DNA from: Rikenellaceae bacterium
GTDB lineage: Bacteria > Bacteroidota > Bacteroidia > Bacteroidales > Rikenellaceae
Length of the DNA stretch: 37,689 bases
Direction: 5' to 3'
NCBI GenBank assembly: GCA_015059945.1
Contig: SUZJ01000011.1
Span: forward strand, 1-37,689
In this document: in pieces, positions 7,195 to 16,191 of the stretch
How positions within the stretch are numbered: the first letter of the stretch is position 1
Layout: every line of letters starts with the position of its first letter
Notes under the pieces: model-generated
The model's database searches: none
Seen by the model: the letters and a program-made list of their open reading frames with translations, nothing else
What the model was told of the DNA's origin: nothing
Made by a program: the position numbers and the translations under genes

Positions 7195-9231
7195 CTAACC
7201 CACCTGCGAGCCATTGGGGACCTTGTCGGTAGGAGCCAGCAGGGTGAGGCGGCCCGTAGCGTCGGCCGACATCAGAATCATACCCTGCGAGGTGATACCT
7301 TTCAGCTCGCGAGGCAGCAGGTTTACCAACACCAATATCTGGCGGCCCACCAACTCCTCGGGGGTGTAGTACTCGGCAATACCCGACACGATAGTACGGG
7401 TGTCGATACCGGTATCGACTGTGAGTTTGAGCAACTTTTTGGTCTTTGCAACCTTCTCGGCAGCCACAACGGTCGAAACCCTGATGTCCATCTGGCCAAA
7501 CTGGTCAAAGGTTACACTCTCTTTCTGCTCGGGCACCTCGGCTGCGGCAGCCAGGTTGGCCTTCTTGGCATCATCGAGCTTTTTAATCTGGCGCTCAATC
7601 ACCTCGTCCTCGATCTTCTCGAAGAGCAACTCGGCAGTACCAATAGTGTGGCCGGCCTTGATGATGTCGCTCTGGCCGATAACATCCCACTCCAAGTGGT
7701 CAACAGCCAACATACGGGTAAGCTTCTCAGCGCTGAATGGCATAAAGGGCTCGATAGCCACAGTGGTATTGGCCACAATCTGCAGGGCCACGTTCAGTAT
7801 GGTCTTAACCCTCTCGGGGTCGGTCTTGACAACCTTCCAAGGCTCTGTGTCGGCCAAGTATTTGTTACCCAATCGGGCAATGTTCATAGCCTCCTTCAAG
7901 GCCTCGCGGAAGCGGTAGTTCTCGATATTCTCTTCGAGCGACTTGCGAATCTTGGGCAGCTCGGCCAATATCTCCTTGTCATAGTCGGTCATCTCGCCGG
8001 CCTCGGGCACCACACCGCCATAGTATTTGTGAGTCAGCACCAGCGCGCGGTTTACAAAGTTGCCCAACACAGCCACCAGCTCGTTGTTGTTGCGAGCCTG
8101 ATAGTCCTTCCAAGTGAAGTCGTTATCTTTGGTCTCGGGGGCGTTGGCGCAGAGCACATAGCGCAGTACATCCTGCTTGCCGGGCATATCCTCCAAGTAC
8201 TCGTTGAGCCATACAGCCCAGTTCTTCGAGGTCGAAATCTTGTCGCCTTCGAGGTTCAAGAACTCATTGGCGGGCACATTCTCGGGCAGCACATAGTCGC
8301 CGTGAGCCATCAGCATTGTGGGGAACACGATGCAGTGGAACACGATGTTGTCCTTGCCGATAAAGTGTACCATCTTAGTATCCTCGCTCTTCCAGTACTT
8401 CTCCCAGTCGGGGGTGAGGTCTTTGGTAGCCGAGATGTAGCCAATGGGGGCGTCGAACCAAACATAGAGCACCTTACCCTCGGCACCCTCTACGGGCACG
8501 GGGATACCCCAGTTAAGGTCGCGGCTCACGGCTCTGGGTTGCAGGCCCAGATCGAGCCACGATTTGCACTGGCCATAGACGTTGGTTTTCCACTCTTTAT
8601 GGTTTTCCAAAATCCACTCTCTCAGTTTGGGCTCATACTTATCCAGAGGCAGATACCAGTGGGTAGTCTCTTTCATCACAGGTGCCGAGCCCGAAATCAT
8701 ACTCTTGGGGTTAATCAGGTCGGTGGGGTTGAGTGTCGAGCCACACTTCTCGCACTGGTCGCCATAGGCACCCTCGCTCTGGCAGTGGGGGCAGGTACCG
8801 GTAATGTAACGGTCGGCCAAGAAGGTCTTAGCCTCCTCGTCGTAATACTGCTGCGAGGTTGCCTCTACAAACACACCCTTGTCGTGCAGAGTCTTGAAGA
8901 ACTCCGAGGCGGTCTTGTAGTGCGTGGGGCTGGTGGTACGCGAGTAGATATCGAACGATATGCCCAGTCCCTCAAATGACCTCTTGATGATGTCGTTGTA
9001 CTTGTCTACAATATCCTGTGGGCTCACACCCTCTTTGCGTGCTTTGATAGTGATGGGCACACCGTGCTCGTCGCTACCGCACACCCAAATGACATCTTTG
9101 CCCCTCAGTCGGAGGTAGCGTACATAGATGTCCGAGGGTACATAGACACCTGCCAAGTGGCCGATGTGAACGGGGCCGTTGGCATAGGGAAGTGCCGATG
9201 TAACCAAATATCTCTTAAACTCTTTTGCCAT
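7195..9231 (-). CDS. metG: Methionyl-tRNA synthetase
   Basis: This 678-residue class I synthetase charges tRNA-Met. Signature HIGH appears as [10 protein letters not shown] near residue 20. The zinc-knuckle insert has two CxxC pairs (CPHC and CEKC, about residues 145-161). The KMSKS loop appears as DKISTSKNW near 335. After the anticodon-binding helices, residues from about 570 form an EMAPII/Trbp111-type tRNA-binding domain ([15 protein letters not shown]), which in other bacteria supports dimerisation and tRNA binding. Length and order match the long E. coli-type enzyme. The gene lies between the YitT-family gene (77 nt upstream) and ilvE. Confidence 0.97.
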   Translation of the reverse strand: MAKEFKRYLVTSALPYANGPVHIGHLAGVYVPSDIYVRYLRLRGKDVIWVCGSDEHGVPITIKARKEGVSPQDIVDKYNDIIKRSFEGLGISFDIYSRTTSPTHYKTASEFFKTLHDKGVFVEATSQQYYDEEAKTFLADRYITGTCPHCQSEGAYGDQCEKCGSTLNPTDLINPKSMISGSAPVMKETTHWYLPLDKYEPKLREWILENHKEWKTNVYGQCKSWLDLGLQPRAVSRDLNWGIPVPVEGAEGKVLYVWFDAPIGYISATKDLTPDWEKYWKSEDTKMVHFIGKDNIVFHCIVFPTMLMAHGDYVLPENVPANEFLNLEGDKISTSKNWAVWLNEYLEDMPGKQDVLRYVLCANAPETKDNDFTWKDYQARNNNELVAVLGNFVNRALVLTHKYYGGVVPEAGEMTDYDKEILAELPKIRKSLEENIENYRFREALKEAMNIARLGNKYLADTEPWKVVKTDPERVKTILNVALQIVANTTVAIEPFMPFSAEKLTRMLAVDHLEWDVIGQSDIIKAGHTIGTAELLFEKIEDEVIERQIKKLDDAKKANLAAAAEVPEQKESVTFDQFGQMDIRVSTVVAAEKVAKTKKLLKLTVDTGIDTRTIVSGIAEYYTPEELVGRQILVLVNLLPRELKGITSQGMILMSADATGRLTLLAPTDKVPNGSQVG

Positions 9232-9308
9232 ATATCTGTCTGTTATAATTTTGCTGATAAAAAATCTTCTTCTTGGAGTTTTTGTTAGTTAGCCCTCAAT
9301 CTGGCCAA

Positions 9309-10289
9309 CTAAACCAGGCTCTGCGACTTGCGCTTAACGGCCTTAATCTCGGTTTTCTGTGCTGCCTTGGAGATTTTGTACTTGTCGAAGCCCTCGCCAT
9401 AGACGCCCATTACGTTGGCCACCGATATGAAAGCATTGCTGTCTACGCTCTTGATGCAACGCATCATCATACCCATCTCGCTCTTGCGGCATACAATCAT
9501 AATTACCTTAACGGGAGCCTTGGTGTACCAGCCCGTACCGTCAAGCAGCGTAACACCGCGCTGCAACTTGGTAGTAACATCGTCGGCAATCTTCTCGTAC
9601 TCCTTCGAGAGGACAAACAGCTGCAACGACTGCTTGTCGCCCGAGAGGATAATGTTCGTGGCGTAGCCAAAGACCACCGTAACCAAGAAACCGTAGATTG
9701 TTACCGACCAATCCTTGAAGATAAAGTACGACGAGCCGATGATAAACACATCGACCATCACCACCACCTGGCTGTAACTGAGGTTGCTAAACTTGCAGAC
9801 AATCATTGCCACCAGGTCGCTACCACCGGTCGAGCCACCCATCAGCAGTGCAATGGCCACACCGAAGCCCATCAACACACCGCCCAAAATAGACGAGAGC
9901 AGTTTGTCGTCGGCCAGGCCCAGGATGTTCATCTCGGGGGGCATAATCTCCTGGAACAGAGTCATCATCACCGAGGTCATCAGGATGGCGTAGAGCGTCT
10001 TTATGCCAAACTTGGCACCCAACAGCCACACGCATATTGCACCAAATACTGCGTTGAAGATAAAGAAGGTAACACCAATAGGCACACCGCCATTGACACC
10101 GCCCGTAAGGTGATAAACCAGCAGTGCAAAACCGGTAGCACCACCACCAACACCTTCGGCAGGCATAATAACGCCTGTCCACGCAAAAGCATAGAGAACA
10201 ACGCCAAAGGTAATCACAATGATATCCCTGACGAACAGAAGGGCCTCCTTCCAATTAGGTTTAGCAATAGTCATTTCTTTTTCAAACAT
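9309..10289 (-). CDS. YitT family membrane protein with DUF2179 domain
   Basis: This 326-residue inner-membrane protein has about five or six hydrophobic segments in residues 15-215 (for example DIIVITFGVVLYAFAWTG and GVLMGFGVAIALLMGGSTGG). A soluble C-terminal DUF2179 domain follows (about 230-300; VIMIVCRKSEMGMMMRCI). This is the usual architecture of the YitT family, whose molecular role is not settled. The start at 10289 is the longest; a second Met five residues later is possible. priA is divergent, with a 112-nt gap. On the minus strand TACCTTCG at 10303-10310 is a near match to the -7 box but is too close to the start to be certain. Confidence 0.9.
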   Translation of the reverse strand: MFEKEMTIAKPNWKEALLFVRDIIVITFGVVLYAFAWTGVIMPAEGVGGGATGFALLVYHLTGGVNGGVPIGVTFFIFNAVFGAICVWLLGAKFGIKTLYAILMTSVMMTLFQEIMPPEMNILGLADDKLLSSILGGVLMGFGVAIALLMGGSTGGSDLVAMIVCKFSNLSYSQVVVMVDVFIIGSSYFIFKDWSVTIYGFLVTVVFGYATNIILSGDKQSLQLFVLSKEYEKIADDVTTKLQRGVTLLDGTGWYTKAPVKVIMIVCRKSEMGMMMRCIKSVDSNAFISVANVMGVYGEGFDKYKISKAAQKTEIKAVKRKSQSLV

Positions 10290-10333
10290 TATATTTCGCC
10301 CACGAAGGTACGATTTTTCTCGCGAATTTTACC

Positions 10334-10341
10334 TATTTTTG
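10334..10341 (+). promoter_or_regulatory. Candidate -7 box for priA-comF
   Basis: TATTTTTG fits TAnnTTTG and lies 60 nt before the priA ATG, in the AT-rich gap between divergent yitT and priA. The -33 element is not clear. Confidence 0.4.
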
Positions 10342-10401
10342 TAAATAAATAAACACCCATTTTGCAACACGCCCCCAAAAAGGGGCAAATTTGCCAAAAC
10401 T

Positions 10402-12675
10402 ATGTCCACTCTTTACGCCGACATAATACTTCCGCTGGCCCTCAGGCCCCTCTCGTTTGCCATTGGCGACGAGCTGGCCGAGGTTGTGGATGTGGGTAGC
10501 GGAGTGGCCGTTCCGCTGGGCGAGGGTAAGGTCTATACGGGTATCATCAGCCGTATTCACACTGTGCGACCACCATTCAAGAGGATTAAGAGTGTGTTGT
10601 CGGTGGTTCGCTCCGAGCCTCTGGCCAGCCCTTCGCAACTGGCCCTGTGGAGGTGGATTGCCGACTACTATATGTGTACCGAGGGCGAGGTTATGAGGGC
10701 GGCCCTACCGTCGCTGCTCAAACCCAATGCCGAGAGCCACGACCTATTCACCAACGAGGTCTTTTCGCTCGGCTGCGAGCAGATGCTCTCGCTTGCCGAG
10801 GGGGTGCGCTCGGAGGAGGCCCTCTCGCAGGCCCTCGAGGCACTTCTGCCGCGACGCAAGGCGCAGTATGCCGCAATGATGGAGTTCTGCGACAAGGTGG
10901 GTACCGACAAGATTTTCACCGGTGGCGCCATTGCCCGCCGAGCGATGGAGGCCTCGGCTGCTGTGATAAACAAGCTGGTCGAGGGTGGATTGCTGCAAGT
11001 AGCTCGCGTTGAGCGTTCTACTCGCGAGATTGCGGCCGAGCTGATTAGCCACACCACCCTATCCGAGGCCCAGACGACGGCGCTCGATGCCATAAACCAG
11101 AACTTCGGCCGCCACCAGAGCGTCTTGCTCCACGGAGTTACGGGCAGTGGCAAGACCGAACTATACATTTCGCTTGCAGCCAAGACTCTGGCCGAGGGGC
11201 GCTCGGTGCTCTATCTGCTGCCCGAGTTGGCCCTGACCGAGCAACTTATCGAGCGTCTGCGCACCGCTTTTGGCGAGGGGCTAACGGTATATCACTCACA
11301 CCTTACGGCCCGCGCCCGAACAGAGACCTACATACGACTGAGCCTTAGCGACGGAGGCCAAATTGTGGTCGGTACCCGCTCGGCCATACTGCTGCCACTC
11401 AACAACTTGGGCCTCATAATCGTAGATGAAGAGCACGACAGCAGCTTCAAGCAAGAGGACCCTGCGCCACGCTTTTCGGCTCGCGATACGGCTGTGTGGA
11501 TTGCCCACAATCTGGGGGCCAAGACCATATTGGGTAGCGCAACGCCCTCGTTGGAGAGTTTCTACAACGCCTATACGGGCAAGTATGGCTATGTGAGGCT
11601 CGACGAGCGCTATGGCGAGGGGCAATTCCCACAAGTAACCATCTCTGACACCATTCGCTCGGCCAAGCGTGGCGAGCGCAAAGGCCACATAAACAAAGAG
11701 TTGTCCGACGAGATACGCACTGCCCTGGCCGAAGGTCGCCAGGTAATGCTGTTCCAGAATCGCCGAGGCTTTGCCCCCTATATCGAGTGCCCCGACTGCG
11801 GCTGGAGTGGCCGTTGCCCCCAGTGTGGCGTAACGCTCACCTACTACAAGAAGGGCGACAAGTTGCGCTGCAACCTCTGTGGCCACAGCGAGCCAGCGCC
11901 CCACAAGTGCCCCTCGTGCAACGTAGCCGAGCCACAGCCACAAGGCTTTGGTACTGAGAAGATTGAGGAGTGCGTGGCCGAGTTGTTCCCCTCTGCCCGC
12001 GTGGCCCGACTAGATGGCGACGTGGCCCAGTCGGCCTCGCGAATGAGATCGGTAATCCGCGCCTTCGAGAGCGGCCAGACCGACATATTGGTTGGTACGC
12101 AGATGATTACCAAGGGATTTGACTTCGAGGGTGTTTCGGTTGTGGGCGTTCTGAATGCCGACAATCTGCTCTGCCGCCCCGATTTCAGGGCCGAGGAGCG
12201 CACCTTCCAGACCATAGTGCAGATTGCAGGCAGAGCAGGTCGCAAGGACAACCACGGGCGCACCGTAATACAGACCGCCCAGCCCGACAACCATACCATA
12301 ATTCATGCCGCCTCGGGCGACTACTACGCGATGGCTCGTACCCAACTACGCGACCGCGAGGCTTTTGGCTATCCACCCTTTGCCCGCATAATAAACATAA
12401 GCCTGCGCCACACCTCGGCCGAACTGGTCACCTTCGGAGCCCGCAAGTTGGCCCGCAGGCTCAAAGAGCTCATTGGTCCCGAGGCAGTTACCGATGCCCA
12501 CCCACCAGTTGTGAGCAAGTTAGGTGACGTATTTATATTAGAGATTATGGTACGTATCGAACGCGGGGCTTCGCCTGCCGAGGTGAAGGCCCTTATAACT
12601 CAGGCCCTTGTCGAGTTTGGTCGCGACAAGGTTGTGCGCCGCATATCCACATCAGTAAACGTAGACCCTGCATAA
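10402..12675 (+). CDS. priA: Primosomal protein N' (replication restart helicase PriA)
   Basis: This 757-residue superfamily-2 DNA helicase restarts stalled replication forks. An N-terminal DNA-binding domain (about 1-110) precedes the helicase core. Walker A is LLHGVTGSGKTELY near residue 245 and the DEEH box is IIVDEEHDSSFKQED near 340. The zinc-binding insertion has eight ligand cysteines in CxxC pairs (CPDC, CPQC, CNLC, CPSC) around 455-500. Motifs V and VI (GTQMITKGFDF and QIAGRAGR) follow. The C-terminal domain is complete. comF begins 27 nt after the stop, so the two are probably one transcript. Confidence 0.97.
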   Translation: MSTLYADIILPLALRPLSFAIGDELAEVVDVGSGVAVPLGEGKVYTGIISRIHTVRPPFKRIKSVLSVVRSEPLASPSQLALWRWIADYYMCTEGEVMRAALPSLLKPNAESHDLFTNEVFSLGCEQMLSLAEGVRSEEALSQALEALLPRRKAQYAAMMEFCDKVGTDKIFTGGAIARRAMEASAAVINKLVEGGLLQVARVERSTREIAAELISHTTLSEAQTTALDAINQNFGRHQSVLLHGVTGSGKTELYISLAAKTLAEGRSVLYLLPELALTEQLIERLRTAFGEGLTVYHSHLTARARTETYIRLSLSDGGQIVVGTRSAILLPLNNLGLIIVDEEHDSSFKQEDPAPRFSARDTAVWIAHNLGAKTILGSATPSLESFYNAYTGKYGYVRLDERYGEGQFPQVTISDTIRSAKRGERKGHINKELSDEIRTALAEGRQVMLFQNRRGFAPYIECPDCGWSGRCPQCGVTLTYYKKGDKLRCNLCGHSEPAPHKCPSCNVAEPQPQGFGTEKIEECVAELFPSARVARLDGDVAQSASRMRSVIRAFESGQTDILVGTQMITKGFDFEGVSVVGVLNADNLLCRPDFRAEERTFQTIVQIAGRAGRKDNHGRTVIQTAQPDNHTIIHAASGDYYAMARTQLRDREAFGYPPFARIINISLRHTSAELVTFGARKLARRLKELIGPEAVTDAHPPVVSKLGDVFILEIMVRIERGASPAEVKALITQALVEFGRDKVVRRISTSVNVDPA

Positions 12676-12702
12676 CATTATCCACACCACAAGCCCCACA
12701 AA

Positions 12703-13407
12703 ATGAGCCTACTCAAAGACATAGCCGCCCTGATTATACCGCCCACCTGCCCTGTATGCGGGCGTTTGCTCTTTGAGGGCGAGCGTATGTTTTGTGTCGA
12801 TTGTATGGCAGATATGCCTCTGACTCACTACTCCGAGCAGGCCGATAACCCTATGTTCCGTCGTTTTTGGGGTATTGTACCCATCGAGAGAGCCACCGCC
12901 CTCATATACTTCGTTAAGAATAGCGGCTGGCAGCGGGCAATTCACAACTTCAAGTACGAAGGGGCGTGGAGGATAGCCCTCGAGTGTGGCTATATGATTG
13001 GGGGCGAGCTGCTCGACAGCAACCTGTTTTACGATATAGATGTGATTGTACCCGTACCGCTCCACACCTCAAAGTTGATCCGTCGTGGCTACAACCAGTC
13101 GGCCTACATTGCCAAGGGTATTGCCGAAGTCTACGAGGCCAAGCTGTCGCTAAACAACCTTGTGCGTGTGCGCAACAACGCCAACCAAGCCCAACGCACC
13201 TATCTCGAAAGGTGGCAAAACGTGTCGGGCATCTTTAAGGTGCGCCATCCCGAACGATTCGAGGGCAAACACATTCTGCTCGTTGATGACGTTTTCACCA
13301 CCGGAGCCACCCTCATAGCTTGTGCCGAGGCGCTGCTGGCCTCGTGTAAAAATATACGCATAAGCGTAGCCACCCTTGCCATAGCCCAAGACAACTATCC
13401 CGAATAA
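12703..13407 (+). CDS. comF: ComF family phosphoribosyltransferase-like protein
   Basis: This 234-residue protein has an N-terminal zinc finger of two CxxC pairs (CPVC and CVDC, residues 17-41) and a type I phosphoribosyltransferase fold. The PRPP loop ILLVDDVFTTGATL lies near residue 190 and the flexible-loop region RGYNQSAYIAKGIA near 130. ComF proteins act in DNA uptake in competent bacteria. In Bacteroidetes the role is not proven, but the pairing with priA, which ComF is reported to contact in other species, is suggestive. Length is usual. It is followed by a strong terminator. Confidence 0.92.
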   Translation: MSLLKDIAALIIPPTCPVCGRLLFEGERMFCVDCMADMPLTHYSEQADNPMFRRFWGIVPIERATALIYFVKNSGWQRAIHNFKYEGAWRIALECGYMIGGELLDSNLFYDIDVIVPVPLHTSKLIRRGYNQSAYIAKGIAEVYEAKLSLNNLVRVRNNANQAQRTYLERWQNVSGIFKVRHPERFEGKHILLVDDVFTTGATLIACAEALLASCKNIRISVATLAIAQDNYPE

Positions 13408-13450
13408 CAACACACCTATCCAAATAGTCATCGGTCGGTCAGTGTCCATA

Positions 13451-13490
13451 CACAAAGGGCTCGGAAGCTGTTAGCTCCGAGCCCTTTGTG
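13451..13490. terminator. Terminator between convergent comF and GH57 genes
   Basis: A 15-bp perfect stem CACAAAGGGCTCGGA / TCCGAGCCCTTTGTG with a 10-nt loop that itself contains a short complementary pair. It lies between two convergent genes and would act on both. The T-run is weak. Confidence 0.75.
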
Positions 13491-13518
13491 CGTATAATGT
13501 GCTTACCCTATCAATCGG

Positions 13519-14856
13519 CTACTTTGCAGCAGCTTTTTTGGTGGCGGGTTTCTTGGCAGCAGTGGCCTTCTTGGGGGCAGCAGCCTTCTTTGCAGGTGCT
13601 TTCTTGGCTGCGGGGGCCTTCTTGGCCTCTTTCTCGGCAGATTGCTCAGCAACCTCTACGCCCTTCTCTGCCAGAGCCTTCTCCAACTCGATGTCGAAGT
13701 CGCTCAACACGTTCATATAGTTGATAAAGGCGGTGTAGGCCGAGTCGTAGGGGTTGAAGTAGCTGTGAACGTCACCGTCCGAGAACCACTTGGTAGCCAT
13801 ATAGTAGAAGTGGTCCGAAGCCTTCATAAAGTTCCAAACGTAGTCGAAGTCGGGCGAGTTGAGAGCATTAACCTTCTCCTCCAAGCCATAGAGTTTCTTG
13901 AACGCCTCGTTCTGCAACTCGTTACCCAACCAAGCGGTCACGTCGCGCTCCTCATCGGCCCACGACATTGCGTGCATACAGTACAGAACGCCTGTGGGCT
14001 GGTGAGCTGCGGCACTCTCGGTTACGGTCTTGAACTCCAACTGACCGGTGGCCAACATAGCCTTGGGCAGAGCTGCCATAAAGTCGAAGATACCCGACTG
14101 GGCCTTCTGGTGCTCGCCAAAGGTCTCGTAGTCCATAAAGAGGTTGATAACCTCGCCCGAGGTATTCTCGTCGGCAATCCAGCCTGCATACTTCTCGGCG
14201 GTCAGAGGCCACTCGCCCCATCCCTGATTAGAGAAGCGGAAAGCTATATCGTCACTCAGCTTGTAGTTACGCATAAGCAGGCGCAACTTCGAGTCCAAAG
14301 CGTTGGCATAGACAAAGTTGGGGCTCTTCCAACCCAACACGTGGCGGGCACCCTCGGCCAGCATAGTGCGGAAGCCCATAGCGGCAACCTGCTCGCCAAT
14401 CTGGTCCGAGTAGATGAGCTCGGTATTGCGGAATGCGGTGGGGGTATAGCCAAACTCCTCCTTCATCAGAGCGATGTGTGCATCGACCTCTTTCTTGAAC
14501 TCGGCGGGCGAGATGAGCGACGAGAGCGAGTGCGAGTAGGTCTCGGCCAAGAACTCTACGCAGCCAGTCTCGGCCAGAGCGCGGAAGCTGTCGAGCACCT
14601 CGGGGGTGTAGCTACGGAACTGCTCGATAGCCAAGCCCGAGATAGAGAAAGTTACTTTGAATTTGCCCTCCATCTCTTTGATGAGTCGGAGCAGCAGATT
14701 GTTCATAGGCAGGTAGCACTCGGCAGCCACGCGCTGCATAATCGAGCGGTTTACCGACACGTCGAGATAGTTGTGGTCCTTGCCCATATTGAAGAACCTA
14801 TAAGTTTTGAGCCTCAGAGGCTGATGAACCTGAAAATATAGCGATACTGTTTTCAT
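13519..14856 (-). CDS. GH57 alpha-glucan-active enzyme with Lys/Ala-rich tail
   Basis: This 445-residue cytoplasmic protein belongs to glycoside hydrolase family 57. The conserved regions are visible in order: FQVHQPLR (residues 8-15), a GKFKVTFSISG block near 65, TPTAFRNTELIYSD near 140 with the expected nucleophile Glu, and NLFMDYETFGEH near 235 with the expected acid/base Asp. GH57 includes alpha-amylases, 4-alpha-glucanotransferases and branching enzymes. No GH13 branching enzyme is seen in this locus, so a branching or transfer role is possible but unproven. The last 40-odd residues are almost only Lys, Ala, Pro and Thr (KKAPAAKKAPAKKAAAP and similar), like histone H1 tails. This is not part of the GH57 fold. 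The gene starts 24 nt after the GT4 gene ends, so it is the last gene of that transcript. Confidence 0.9.
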   Translation of the reverse strand: MKTVSLYFQVHQPLRLKTYRFFNMGKDHNYLDVSVNRSIMQRVAAECYLPMNNLLLRLIKEMEGKFKVTFSISGLAIEQFRSYTPEVLDSFRALAETGCVEFLAETYSHSLSSLISPAEFKKEVDAHIALMKEEFGYTPTAFRNTELIYSDQIGEQVAAMGFRTMLAEGARHVLGWKSPNFVYANALDSKLRLLMRNYKLSDDIAFRFSNQGWGEWPLTAEKYAGWIADENTSGEVINLFMDYETFGEHQKAQSGIFDFMAALPKAMLATGQLEFKTVTESAAAHQPTGVLYCMHAMSWADEERDVTAWLGNELQNEAFKKLYGLEEKVNALNSPDFDYVWNFMKASDHFYYMATKWFSDGDVHSYFNPYDSAYTAFINYMNVLSDFDIELEKALAEKGVEVAEQSAEKEAKKAPAAKKAPAKKAAAPKKATAAKKPATKKAAAK

Positions 14857-14880
14857 AATATGCTGTGTGATTGTGTATTG

Positions 14881-16182
14881 TTATTTATTCTGCTCGTTGA
14901 TTACACGTTCGTATCCTGCCTTAATCTTGGCAGCTGCATTGTTCCATTTGAGGCCCGTAACCTCCTCCAAGCCCTTGCGAGCAAACAGCTCGCTCAGAGC
15001 AGGATAGGTAACCAGACCATAGATAGCATCGGCCATTGCGTCTACATCCCAGTAGTCAACCTTTACGGCGTAGTCCAAAACCTCGGCAACACCCGACTGC
15101 TTACTGATGATGGTGGGTACGTTTGACTTCATTGCCTCCAAGGGCGAGATACCAAAGGGCTCGCTCACCGAGGGCATAACGTAAACGTCGCTCAGCGCAA
15201 ACATCTTCTGCACATCGGCACCTTTGAGGAAGCCGGTGAAGTGGAAGCGGTCTGCAATACCGAGCCTTGCCACACGACGAATGACGTGGTTCATCATATC
15301 ACCGCTACCTGCCATCACAAACCTCACATTGGGGGTACGTTTTAGCACCTTAGCGGCTGCCTCGACAAAGTAGTCGGGGCCCTTCTGATAGGTAATACGG
15401 CCGAGGAAGGTTACAATCTTGTCCTTCACACCGCGCTCCTCCTCCATATTGTTGTCGGCAAAGCGCACGGCGTTGTGAACGGTAATGACCTTATCAGCCG
15501 GGATACCATACTTATTTATAATAATGTTGCGCGTCAGGTTACTCACAGCCATAACCAAGTCGGCGGCCTCCATACCTCCACGCTCGATGGCGTAGGTTTG
15601 GGTATTGATATTCTCGCCACTTCGGTCATACTCGGTTGCGTGCATATGCACCACCAGTGGTTTGCCCGAAACCTCTTTGGCTGCGATACCTGCGTAATAG
15701 GTGAGCCAGTCGTGGGCGTGGATAACGTCAAACTGACCCTCCAACTCGATAGCCACCTGACGGGCCACCAGCGCATAGCGAGCAACCTCTTCCATCAGGT
15801 TTGCGCCATACTTGCCGGAGAAGTTGTAGCGCTCGCGCCAAACGTCGCCCACGTTGTGAACGGTGCCGACCTTTTGGCTCTGCTTGCGCTCTCGTTCAAA
15901 CTGCTCGGGCGAGATGTAGGGCACCATATTGGAGTTAATCTCCATAAACTTGACGTGCTTCCAAATCTCGCTGTCGCTCTCGCCTGCGGTGTAGACTGCA
16001 TCGACATCGCTGGCATTAACGACCCTGATAAATCGCTGATCCTCGTCGCCATAGGCTTTGGGGACCACAAAGATTACCTCTACACCGTTACGAGCCAGAC
16101 CTCGTGTCAGGCCGTAGCAAGCGGTACCCAGACCACCTGCAATATGGGGAGGAAACTCCCATCCAAACATTAAAACTCTCAT
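14881..16182 (-). CDS. GT4-type glycosyltransferase (glycogen locus)
   Basis: This 433-residue GT-B glycosyltransferase begins with the synthase-like MRVLMFGWEFPPHIAGGLGT, where the Gly-Gly turn binds the nucleotide-sugar phosphate. It continues with DVIHAHDWLTYYAG near 155. In the second Rossmann domain it has VTFLGRITYQKGPDYFVEA near 270 and the EPFGISPLE (E-x7-E) motif near 355. This is the layout of GT4 and bacterial glycogen synthase-like enzymes. It starts 9 nt after the debranching enzyme ends and precedes the GH57 gene, so it is probably part of alpha-glucan metabolism. Possible roles include synthesis of maltodextrin primers or glycogen. The donor (UDP- or ADP-glucose) cannot be read from the sequence. 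Confidence 0.88.
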   Translation of the reverse strand: MRVLMFGWEFPPHIAGGLGTACYGLTRGLARNGVEVIFVVPKAYGDEDQRFIRVVNASDVDAVYTAGESDSEIWKHVKFMEINSNMVPYISPEQFERERKQSQKVGTVHNVGDVWRERYNFSGKYGANLMEEVARYALVARQVAIELEGQFDVIHAHDWLTYYAGIAAKEVSGKPLVVHMHATEYDRSGENINTQTYAIERGGMEAADLVMAVSNLTRNIIINKYGIPADKVITVHNAVRFADNNMEEERGVKDKIVTFLGRITYQKGPDYFVEAAAKVLKRTPNVRFVMAGSGDMMNHVIRRVARLGIADRFHFTGFLKGADVQKMFALSDVYVMPSVSEPFGISPLEAMKSNVPTIISKQSGVAEVLDYAVKVDYWDVDAMADAIYGLVTYPALSELFARKGLEEVTGLKWNNAAAKIKAGYERVINEQNK

Positions 16183-16191
16183 ACGGCGACC

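Noticed and set aside
9273-10352. A 359-codon plus-strand frame opposite the YitT gene, running past its start
   Set aside because: Low-complexity His/Asn-rich translation, no signal or motif, no promoter.
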